Origin: Calliopum simillimum
Taxonomy: Eukaryota > Arthropoda > Insecta > Diptera > Lauxaniidae
Direction of reading: 5' to 3'
Length of the DNA stretch: 64,000 nucleotides
Assembly (NCBI GenBank): GCA_951812925.1
Contig: OX638369.1
Span: 20,427,329-20,491,328 of the forward strand
Notes under the pieces: generated by a model
The model's database searches: none
What the model was told of the DNA's origin: nothing
Seen by the model: the letters and a program-made list of their open reading frames with translations, nothing else
In this document: positions 55,019-64,000 of the stretch, piece after piece
Layout: each line of letters starts with the position of its first letter
How positions within the stretch are numbered: position 1 is the stretch's first letter
Made by a program: the position numbers and the translations under genes

Positions 55019-56326
55019 TTCCACAAAAAGATTTTAACGTCCTTTGCGATTTTTACGCCTTTTTGTACTCAAAATCAAAATTTTGTGAATTTTCAATTTT
55101 GATGTTGACGTTTCCACTATCCTGTATTTTTTCCGATTGACGTTTGGAAATAATTAAATTATGTAAATAATTAAATAATAATTAAATACGTGAACGAATA
55201 CTTACCCTCCAAGAAAAACGGCACGTAAGCGTAACGCCGGCGAAGTCTATTATTCATACAAGACTTCGTAAACGTACCGCTTTGGCGATACGAATGCGAA
55301 CCGTAAACGTAAATGTTAGAATAAGAACAGTAGACTAAAAAACGTAGTATTGTCTATGTGTTGGTACTTCGTTTAGAGCTCGCAAAAGCGGTTCGTTTTT
55401 GGGACATTAAAATGGTATCGCTTACGTAGCGTTCAAATGGTTCGTTTTTGCCTCGTTAAAATCGAATCGCTTACGAACTGCTTTATATACATAAAAAACG
55501 TGTGGTTAAAATAATAAAAATCCATTTTTTTTAATAATTAACATTTATTGAAAAAAAATTAATTTTAGTTAATTTATGCAGTAAATAGATAAATATTATG
55601 CGTATAACAAAAAGATAATATGTCATCTAAAAGGACTTAATTCTGCCTGTTTTAACGATTTTACAATATTATTATTGATAGAAATGAAATGAAAAACATA
55701 TAGTAACATGAAAATTAAAAAAATTAATCACTAAATTGCAATTTAGACTTTTTGCGTTGTCTATCCTTTGCATATTGGAACCACTTTTAAATTATGTTTA
55801 TAACATCACCAACTCGGGAGTTCGGAAATCTTTCAGTTGAACATTCTGCAATGAATATACACTTATAAGTTAAATTTATTCCAATAAAACTATATATATG
55901 AACATTGGGGTTGGGCTATTTTCCGAACGACCTCGGTTGCTCCTGTACTTGAAAGTACTCCCAACTCTGAGAAAAAAAAAAATGCTCATGAAACTATACT
56001 TCTACGTTCAACATTAGTTTGCCGAATTTTGGTTTGAGCCTGCATACATATTGAATTTAACGGACCCAAATTTAAAATGTTCAAACAAAAGTTTAATTTA
56101 GAGGCATAGTTCCATGGGCATTTTTTCTTGGAATCAAGAATATTTTCACTTATTGGGGTAGCCGCGGTCGGTAACATTTTTTATACCATATATAGTCTGT
56201 TAAATAAGAGCGTGGTCACGATTACTCGCGATCGGTAAAGTATAATGCTGTAATTTTTTTTCTCACACAGAGGGCAGTATTGTCCTTCATGCTTCGTGAA
56301 AGTGAATCAGCTGACCACTGTTTTCA

Positions 56327-56776
56327 ATGCGTTCTCAGCATTTTTCCAAAATGAGTACCGCGTACGCGTCGCGCTTTGAAGCCGTTTTTTTGTGTTTGCA
56401 CCCCAAAGGTCCCAAAATGACCCAAGCGGCGGCTGCGAAGTATATGCAAAAGTCGAAACAGTTTGTGAGTAAGTGGGTGAATCGCTTCAAAGAAGAAAAA
56501 AATGTCGATGACTTTCCAAATCGCGGGTCTGTCGGTGTAGTGACGGAAAAACAGGAAAAACTGAACTGTGCTCTATTTTCGAAAAATCCAACATTAACTT
56601 TGCGTGAAGGTGCTTCGAAATTGTCCCAAAAAGGTTTGAATATCTCCCACGGAACTATTGGTAATCATTTGATTGCAAATAGTGTGAAATACCGAAGTAC
56701 TTTGCAAAAACCGATGCTCAGTGAAAAACATGTCCCAAACATGTACACCCTAATGAACAAACATAATAAATATTAA
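56327..56776 (+). pseudogene. Tc1-like transposase N-terminal fragment
   Basis: This 149-codon frame covers the paired helix-turn-helix DNA-binding region of a Tc1-type transposase. The motifs are MTQAAAAKYMQKSKQFVSKW, FKEEKNVDDFPNRG, TEKQEKLNCALF, LTLREGASKLSQKGLNISHG and TIGNHL, followed by a short tail. The DDE catalytic domain is absent. The frame is intact, so very recent truncation or domestication cannot be excluded; repeat context favours truncation. Confidence 0.8.
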
Positions 56777-56967
56777 AATTTACCTTTGATAATGTTCATT
56801 AAATTGAAGGACGAAACCACGAAAAACCACAAGCTGCCTTGTCCGTCACATTAGTTTTTAAGCAACTTCGAACATATTTATCGAGTGCGATGTCCGAAAT
56901 ACTTTTGAATGTTTTGATCTAAAATACATTTAACTTTAGTTTCATTTGCACAAAATTATTAATTAAA

Positions 56968-57500
56968 TGAGATATAGCCATCGGAAGATCGAGATATAGC
57001 TTTGTGAAAACCAGCATAAGTTCGGAAACCCTTAATATAATATTGTTGTCATATGAAAGGTATTTTAATTGGCTACACAATCTGCGTCATGACTTCCAAC
57101 ATATGTCGAATTTTCGAAAATTTTGTCCGGTTTTTTTTAAAGCAATATTTTTCCAAAAAATTACTTACTAGCCCGAAGCTTTAGTAACAAATTATGGAAG
57201 CTTAATCTATTCCTTTCATTTGATATGCAATTTATGCCTGATTTCTTTCATTAGCACATTTTTTTATAGGAAAACAAAAAAGCAAACCAAAGAAATTTTC
57301 ATTAAAATTAGCAAAACATTACAATAACACCAAATCGAAAATCTTGACTCGGATTTAAAAATTTTGAATAACAATTGTAGTCAGTTTAAATACCTTTCAT
57401 ATGACACCAATATTATTAAAATCCATATATGGGTTTCGAACTTATACTGGTTTTCATAAAATTATATCCCTATATTCCGATGGCCATATCTAAGATGGAT
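56968..57500. repeat. GAGATATAGCCATCGG family, complete small copy
   Basis: GAGATATAGCCATCGGAAGA at 56969 is mirrored by TTCCGATGGCCATATCT near 57476-57492. Arms include ATGAAAGGTATTTTAATTGG and ATACCTTTCATATGACACCA. It is nested in the CCCTCCAAG element. Confidence 0.65.
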
Positions 57501-58204
57501 TTACGACATTTGAAAAATGACCGCAGAAAAAGTTATTCAGAATAGTCCCAGGAATCTTACATTTTCCGAAAAAAAAAATTTTTATGAACGAAAGGCTATT
57601 TGTTTCCTTTGATATACTCAAATATTCCTCTTTCTTCAGAGGATTTAATTTTTTTTTGTTTATGCTGCAAAATTGATCCAAGCCAGGAAATATTTTTAAA
57701 AGCATTTAAAAGTACTCTCAAAGAGTAACTTGCGACTACACGTAAATTAAAAATTTAACATTTAGAGGACCTACAGGATTAAAAAATATGCGCAAGAATG
57801 TAATGTTGCAGCGCAGGAATATAGATTAAACAATACTTACATTTTGTGTTGTGTGATGGTCTTCAGCTTGATTCTAGATTAATTAATTTCTCAGCTTCAA
57901 TTTGAAATTTATTTTTGTTTTTTTTTTATTTCAGATTTTTTTTTTTAAATTTTTTTTCGTATTCAGAAAATTTATTAATGACATATAAAACAACGTTTAT
58001 GAATGCATGTGTTAGTGAAATCACAGTTCGTAAGCGATTCGCTTTGGGTAAATTTTTCTTGGAGGGTATCTGAAAACTGTGGATTATGCTTGTAAATAAT
58101 TAATTACTACGTGAACAAAGAAAATCAAGACTTATCGTTTTTCTTTCAGCATGTGCAAAATTGTATGGCTATTGGCTATTTCGTAGTCTCTGGCACATCT
58201 TTGC

Positions 58205-60375
58205 TGGGCTTAATGTTACATGTCCGACTGTTGTTGTTTTTTTTATTTTTTTTTGCCCAGATAGGGCTTTGAAAATTAGTCACATTAACAACAATAACAA
58301 CCTCTGAGCGCATCTACTTTCGGAGATATAGCCATCGGAAGATCGGGATATATCTGTTATAAAAATCAGTATAAGTTGGGAACCCCTGGATGGTGTCATA
58401 TGAAAGGTATTTTATCAGGCTATACAATTGCCCTACAAAGTTTTTCAATTTAAGTGATTGTTTTCGAGATATGACAATTTTTCAAAAATTAACCCCATTT
58501 TTTTCGCAAAAAACCGTTATTTTCCCAAAAAATGTGTTATTAACCTATAATTTTAATAACTAAATTAGGAAGCCTAATTTATTTCCTTTCATTTGATATA
58601 CAACATGTATCTGAAATTGTATCATTAATAACTTTTTATAGAAAAAAACAAAAATAGACCAAATCAATTTTCTTGAAATTAGGAACTTTAAACAACAACA
58701 ATGCCAGAACAAACAACAACAACTACTACAACAACAACAACATGGATACTACTACAACAACAACAACAAAGAGGATCAGCTACTTATTATATTAAAAAAA
58801 TTTAAAATTTTTATTAAAAATTGCGCGCGCAATTTGGCTAGCAAACTATTGTTGCATATATGTATTATAGACTGATCCGCGAAGCCGGTGTCGAATTTTT
58901 GGGAGTTTTAAATCCTGAGCTGCGGCCGCAGGCCGCCCAATTACTCCTACTCTTATGTAAAATTACTGTTGTTGTAGTAGTAGTAAAGTTGTTGTTGTTG
59001 TTGTCTGTTTTGGCATTGTTGTTGTTTAAAGTTCCAAATTTGAAGAAAATTGATTTCCCTCTAAGAAAACCGGAACAAAGGCGTTGCGCTGGCGAAGTCT
59101 ATAAGTCATACAAGACTTCGCAAACGTACCGCTTTGGCGATACGATTGCGAACCGTAAACGTAAATGTTAGAATAAGAACAGTAGAATTAAAAACGTAGT
59201 AATTTCTATGTATTGGTACTACGCCTGGAGCTCGCAAAATAGTAACGTTTACGTATCGTTAAAGTGATTCGTTTATGCTTCGCTAAATTCGGACCCCTTA
59301 CGAACTGATTTAAATAAAAGATTGCATTTTAGTATAGTACTAATTTATATTAAATTTGTATCATATTAAACTACATATTTCAATTATATAACACTCAATT
59401 CACTAACATCAGATTTTTCAATATACATTTCCATTATATACTTTGGAATTTCACAAAGTTTTGTTCAGCTTTCTCGCTTAATCTCTTCGGAAATGCAAAA
59501 TACTGACACTGTTACTCCCAAACTGTTTTATGAATGTCTACCACTTTATTCATAGACCCAGTCAACGATAGCTAGTTTTCAACTCACTTTATGTGGACTA
59601 TTCGTTGATTTCCACATTTGCTCAATCGACGGCATCAGAATCAGCTTGAATCACTTGTCCTCGATGCGTTGGAAAATCTTACTAACAAGACCACGTTGGA
59701 CGCCACAGGATAAAATCACAATGAAAGTACTTTCCTGGTTTGCTGCCATTGTATACGAGAACTTTGCGATGAATCACATTATAAAATGTCTAGATTCCAG
59801 AAATTTAAAAAAAAAATTGAAACCAGAAAAATTTTGACAAATAAAAAAATAAATACTGTTTGTTTACACATTCAATACATGCATGTGTTAGTGAAATCCG
59901 AGTTCGAAAACGATTCGCTTTGGGTACGCAATTTACGAACCGTAAATTTTTCTTGGAGGGTTGGTCCATTTTATGTTTTTTTCTATAAAAATTTATTAAT
60001 GATGCAATTTCAGATACATAGTGCATATCAAATGAAAGGAAATAAATTAGGCTTCCTAATTTAGTTATTAAAATTACAGGTTAATAACACATTTTTTGGG
60101 AAAAATAACGGTTTTTTGCAAAAAAAAATGGGGTTAAATTTTGAAAAATTGTCATATCTCGAAAACTATCCCTCAAATTGAAAAGCTTTGCAGGTTAATT
60201 ATATAGCCCAGTAAAATACCTTTCATATGACACCAATATTTTTGAAATCCATCCAGGGGTTCCCAACTTATATCGATTTTTATAAAAGATATATCCCGAT
60301 CTTCCGATGGCTATTGCCCTATTCGGGCAAAAAAAATAAAAAAAAAAACAACAACAGTCGGACATGTAAAATTGT
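58205..60375. mobile_element. GAGATATAGCCATCGG family, longest copy, with nested element
   Basis: The left end GGGCTTAATGTTACATGTCC, GACTGTTGTTG and a TTTTTGCCCAGATAGGGC block is mirrored by GCCCTATTCGGGCAAAAA and CAACAGTCGGACATGTAA at the right. Arms with GATATAGCCATCGGAAGATC follow. A (CAA)n-rich stretch at 58690-58775 and the conserved core (AAACTATTGTTGCATATATG ... CTGAGCTGCGGCCGCAGGCC) lie in the middle. An element at 59057-59960 has inserted into it. Confidence 0.68.
59057..59960. mobile_element. CCCTCCAAGAAAAA element, copy 2
   Basis: The ends CCCTCTAAGAAAACCGG and TTTTTCTTGGAGGG are inverted. The flanks read GATTT and TTGGTC; the mirror arm of the host element reads GATTTGGTC, so a 2-bp TT was duplicated. 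The left 150 bases match copy 1 (GCGAAGTCTAT, CAAGACTTCG, GCGAACCGTAAACGTAAATG). The middle has no recognisable transposase. Confidence 0.7.
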
Positions 60376-60433
60376 TCCGAAAGCGAAGCCGTATGTAAAA
60401 TCTTTGAAACTATTCGACGCATACTAATATATT

Positions 60434-60671
60434 GCGATTCAATATTCCCGGGGAATTTTCTCCGACTGCAATCGAGATTCACGATAACCCCCATTATAAA
60501 ATTTCTTGAAATATCTTGGATATCATCAATATTTTTGCCAATCCATCCAGGGGTCCCCAACTAATATCGGTTTGGGGGTTATTGCGAATAAATATTCCCG
60601 GGGAATTTTTCTCAGACTGCAATAGAGAATACACGGCAGTTTGAGAAAAATATTTATTTCTGATAACCCCC
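60434..60671. repeat. Two copies of the GGGGGTTATCGTGA palindromic mini-element
   Basis: A partial copy (60434-60492, ending GATTCACGATAACCCCC) and a full 98-bp copy (60574-60671) share AATATTCCCGGGGAATTTT with the 13243 element. A fragment of the GATATAGCC family separates them. Confidence 0.65.
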
Positions 60672-61400
60672 TATATCTACTAGATAATTGCATAATTTTT
60701 AAAAAATTACTCCCAAAGTATAGTTCGGAGCTGTCCAAGTTCATGCTCTACATTTCATTCACTTTTTTTTCAAATGTTGAATTATTTTAATTTTCTGTAA
60801 TACCTACGAGTTATCTTAAATGTTTGCCTTAAGTTTGCGAATATGCTTTATTCTTGATCATACCTAGCTTTTTTATTCATATTTTTAAAGCAATTGCTTT
60901 ATAATGAAATTTAAATTCATATTAATTATGCCATTAGTTTGATGTTTATTAACTATAATTTTTTTTTTTTTTTTTTGCTAAATCGTTTACGCTTAATTGC
61001 ACAGATCAATTAAGAATCGTTATTTTTTTATTCGTTTATTAATATTTAAATTTATAATTGTTTGCTTTTTAACAGTATTTTATATACTAGTACATAAATT
61101 ATATAAATGTTGTTCTATTTTACGTAATCTCATTCAAAAATATGCTTAGTTTAATTATATGCTGTCTCAATTACATTATTTTTATGCAGTTAAATTATTC
61201 TACAAATTTTATCAAGTGAATGTCAATGGTAAGAGATAATGTATACCATACATTAATATTACTAAAAACTAAAATAAAGTATGTATATGAACTAACTTAG
61301 ACTTTAATAAACCTTTTTCAATTATAATTGTGTTTTAAAAGGGATATGTCTGTCTTATAACAATTTACGCATAAAAGCTGCGTAAGTTTCGGGTAAACAA
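60672..61400. other. AT-rich intergenic region
   Basis: Extremely AT-rich, with a T run at about 60960-60976. No gene or element ends were recognised. Confidence 0.45.
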
Positions 61401-61401
61401 T

Positions 61402-62931
61402 ATCGGCCATTCCACGGGGATGGACGGGACATTTCGTAGAGATATACTGATAGAAAGTGCGGATTTAGAGGTATGCACCGCGATATTGTTTTCTCTTTTA
61501 AAGGAGTATACTTTCAGATTAACAAACAATATATTAGTTTACATATAAGCCTATAATGAAGCCTGTGTTCCGAAGAATTTGCTCAGAAAGTTTGGGATGG
61601 ACGGGACACAAAAAATTTATTGCTTTTTGGACACATTTTCGGTTTGATATTTCTACGAAATGACTTAAATTGGGTTAACAAAATAAATGTATACTGATTA
61701 CCAATGCTTCATATTTTTAAGAAATGTTCATAAATTTTTGGGATCATTGTTAACAAATTAACCATGGACTAAATTGTGTGGGATGGACGGGACGGGATGG
61801 ACGGGACAAAATTTTAACAAAAAATAATTGTACCAAAATTTATTTATAAATTTATGGCTTACAAAAATATAAAATTTGAGTTGCTTGGATTCAATTTGGG
61901 AAGTGCATCAACAGTAGACTGATTCAAAAAAAAAAAATTTTTTTTGAAAAACCACTTTTAGCCCAAAAAAATATGAAAGAGGGTGTCACATAAGTGAGCC
62001 GAAACTTTTAAAATTTTTTTTAAGGTCATTTAGAGATCACGCAACGTCAATTAATGCAAAACCTTGGATTCATGCGGTTTTTTTTTTATTGCGATCTCAA
62101 AAATGCTTGGAATCAGTTGTACAATATCTCAAATTTTTTGCCTTGAATGAAAGTATATAAAAAAATAAAATCTTAAACCCAAAATCAACCATAAATTATT
62201 TTTTTTAGCTAAAATACATGCAAAAAACGTATTTTCGAAATTTTACTCTACTGTAAAACTCTAAATCTTCATTTCGGATAAAACTTGTTATTCCAAAAAC
62301 ACCACGAAATCACTCCACAAACAATTCACTTTAGCATCTCTACCCATTATAAATGCAATAATTAAAAAGTTATGAATTTATATATAATTTGGGATGGACG
62401 GGACAGATTTCGTAGTATAACTAAATCTCGCAGTAACTATCTTGAATATCATATCATGAAAAAAAAGTGTTTTGTGCTATCCTTACTTACATATAACGGA
62501 ACCCTATTCTAAAGATACCTCTTTTACAGTAATGATGATAAAAAAATGCTTATTTTGGGATGGACGGGACAAAAATTAGGTTCCTACCAGAATTTGGTCA
62601 GACTAAGGAAAGATTGCATTAATATAATAAAATTTATCAACGAGGACATAGATAACAAATGAATTAATATCACTTAATAAAGAAAATGACATTTGTGGCT
62701 TTTGCTTTTTCATGGGCAACTGTGCAACATAAGAGATTTTTTCATATAAAAATAATATTTTGACTAAGCTGAGTAAAATGTTAATTAATTTACCTTAGGC
62801 GATTGTCAAAGACAAAAAAAAAGTGTTTGAGATACTTACGGATATAACCAATAAGTTTATGAAAAAAAATTTGTAATATGACAGGTTTTAATTTTTCCAC
62901 ATTAGAAAAATTAGCCGTGGAATGGCCGATA
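61402..62931. mobile_element. Element with GGGATGGACGGGAC internal repeats, 1.53 kb
   Basis: TATCGGCCATTCCACGG (61401-61417) and CCGTGGAATGGCCGATA (62913-62929) are exact inverted ends. Six copies of GGGATGGACGGGAC, all in the same orientation, lie at 61417, 61594, 61780, 61794 (directly after the previous one), 62391 and 62557. The rest is AT-rich without a long frame, so it is non-autonomous. The repeats may be transposase binding sites; the superfamily is unknown. Confidence 0.65.
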
Positions 62932-63061
62932 TGTAACTAAATAACTCTTATGTTCTTTTGTTAAATTAACTAAAATTGTGTTTAGTACGATTATATAAAA
63001 AATAAATAAATAAAACTTATTTATAAATATGGATATCAGATATTTGTGTTTAAATGAAGTA

Positions 63062-64000
63062 AAGGGTTTTTCAATAGGGAAGCTACAAAAGTAGACCGAT
63101 AGGGACAACAAACGACGCAATATCTTTTCCCGCTCTCTTGACATTTCTCTTCAGTAAGGTTTGCCATTTCATCATGGTAAGATATACAAGCCAACAACGA
63201 GTAGAAATTATTAAAATTAAATCGTCCTACCAGATCAACAATTGTGTGGAAAAATTTGAATCCACAGGCACAGTACAAAATTTTCCCGTGCCAGTGAGAC
63301 AAAGAAGAGCCCGTAGTTTCGAGAATATTGCTGCCGCTGAGGCTTCAGTTCAAGAAAGCCCAAATGTGTCTCTCACACGTCGTTCTCAAGCGTTGGGCAT
63401 CTCTATGACGTCGTTGTGGCGAATTTTGCGAAAAGATCTTGGCCAACATCCGTGAATTGGGCTGAGCAACAACTTGAAAATGATTCGGATTTTCATCAAA
63501 AAATCATCTTCAGCGATGAGGCTCATTTCTGGCTGAATGGCTTCGTCAACAAGCAAAATATGCGTTATTGGTCAGGCAGCAATCCAAACGTACTCCATGA
63601 GTCACCATTGCTATCGCTACCGTTCAATGATAACCGAATATTTTTGGCCCGAATTGGATGATATGGACTTGGACAATATGTGGTTTCAACAGGACGGCGC
63701 CACAAGCCGCACAGCGAATGTCACAATCATTTTATTGAAAACCAAGTTTGGTAAACGTGTTATCTCACGAAATGGCCCAGTCGATTGGCCGCCTCAGTCG
63801 TGCGATTTGACTCCGTTAGACTATTTCCTGTGGGGCTACGTCAAGTCTATGGTCTATGCCAACAAGCCAGCGACGATTGATGAACTTCGTACGAATATCG
63901 ATCGTGAAATTGCAGCAGTATCGGCCGATTTATGCTTGAAAACCGTCAAAAATTGGGTTCAGCGTTATAAGCCAAAAATAAATTTTGCTAATCACAGCAA
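63062..64000 (+). pseudogene. Mariner-type element, broken transposase, cut by the window edge
   Basis: The 5' end AAGGGTTTTTCAATAGGG follows TA. The transposase starts MVRYTSQQRVEIIKI (63174) and shows an internal deletion before CVEKFESTGTVQNF. Then come SFENIAAAEASVQESPNVSL, RRSQALGISMTSLWRIL and a stop at 63453. The frame shifts to WAEQQLENDSDFHQKIIFSD and EAHFWLNGFVNKQN. Another shift gives NMWFQQDGATSRTANV, WPPQSCDLTPLDYFLWGYVK and NWVQRYKPK at the edge. Catalytic motifs (FSDEAHF, FQQDGA, CDLTPLDYFLW) remain in different frames, so the gene is dead. Confidence 0.88.

Larger units (their letters stand above)
55205..58066. mobile_element. CCCTCCAAGAAAAA element, copy 1, with nested insertions
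   Basis: The ends CCCTCCAAGAAAAACGG and TTTTTCTTGGAGGG are inverted and flanked by TA (55203-55204 and 58067-58068). The left part repeats GTAAACGTAAATGTTAG and CGCTTACG-type motifs also found in copy 2. Inside lie a Tc1-like transposase frame (56327-56776) and an inverted GATATAGCC unit (about 56968-57500). Confidence 0.65.

Noticed and set aside
59646..60064. Frames at 59646-60064 as a transposase
   Set aside because: No DDE or helix-turn-helix motif; the frames cross the right end of the CCCTCCAAG element into its host element.
61417..62570. GGGATGGACGGGAC repeats as a CRISPR-like array
   Set aside because: Spacing is highly irregular (0 to about 580 bases), the genome is eukaryotic, and the repeats lie between inverted ends.

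Overview
The window looks like nuclear DNA of a higher fly (Diptera, Brachycera), perhaps a tephritid or muscoid. It is very AT-rich, has short GT-AG introns and codes for fly-like proteins. The recognised host genes are a villin/quail-type protein (3' end only), ATP23, Syntaxin-5, cornichon, glucosidase II beta, LAMTOR3, a ZAD C2H2 zinc-finger protein and glia maturation factor. From memory, several of these lie on Drosophila chromosome arm 2L (Muller element B), so the window may be a syntenic block enlarged by transposons.

Layout. 1-1.2 kb: villin headpiece gene end (+). 2-5 kb: nested TA-flanked inverted-repeat elements and a Jockey-like reverse transcriptase fragment. 5.2-8.9 kb: a possible small gene (-) whose large intron holds a fold-back element carrying an IAP-type RING tail and a decayed Tc1-like element. 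9-10.3 kb: ATP23 (-). 11.8-14.7 kb: Syx5 (+). 15.7-18.6 kb: cni (-), with intron 2 full of repeats, including a fold-back element with a perfect 11-bp target duplication. 20.1-21.9 kb: glucosidase II beta (+). 23.1-23.5 kb: LAMTOR3 (-). 24-27 kb: nested inverted-repeat elements and a tRNA-derived SINE. 28.9-30.6 kb: ZAD zinc-finger gene (+). 32.1-33.8 kb: GMF (-).

34.6-48.0 kb: a small hAT remnant split by a 12.6-kb Ty3/Gypsy LTR retrotransposon with 3.08-kb, nearly identical LTRs. Its gag and pol are intact (-), with a -1 slippery site between them and a tRNA-Lys-type primer site. A degenerate tRNA-Lys-like sequence in sense orientation sits between pol and the 3' LTR. 48.0-50.5 kb: two more copies of the 24.8-kb element. 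50.8-55 kb: small unrecognised genes, one with a SUMO-interaction-like motif. 55-63 kb: further inverted-repeat families, including one with six copies of GGGATGGACGGGAC. 63.06 kb to the right edge: a broken mariner-type transposase.

The host genes are housekeeping genes of secretion and membrane traffic (Syx5, cornichon, glucosidase II), lysosomal signalling (LAMTOR3), mitochondria (ATP23) and actin (villin-like, GMF). They are neighbours rather than a functional cluster. The most unusual item is the retrotransposon that combines a tRNA-Lys primer site with an internal tRNA-Lys-like sequence. All calls were made by eye; no database search was possible.
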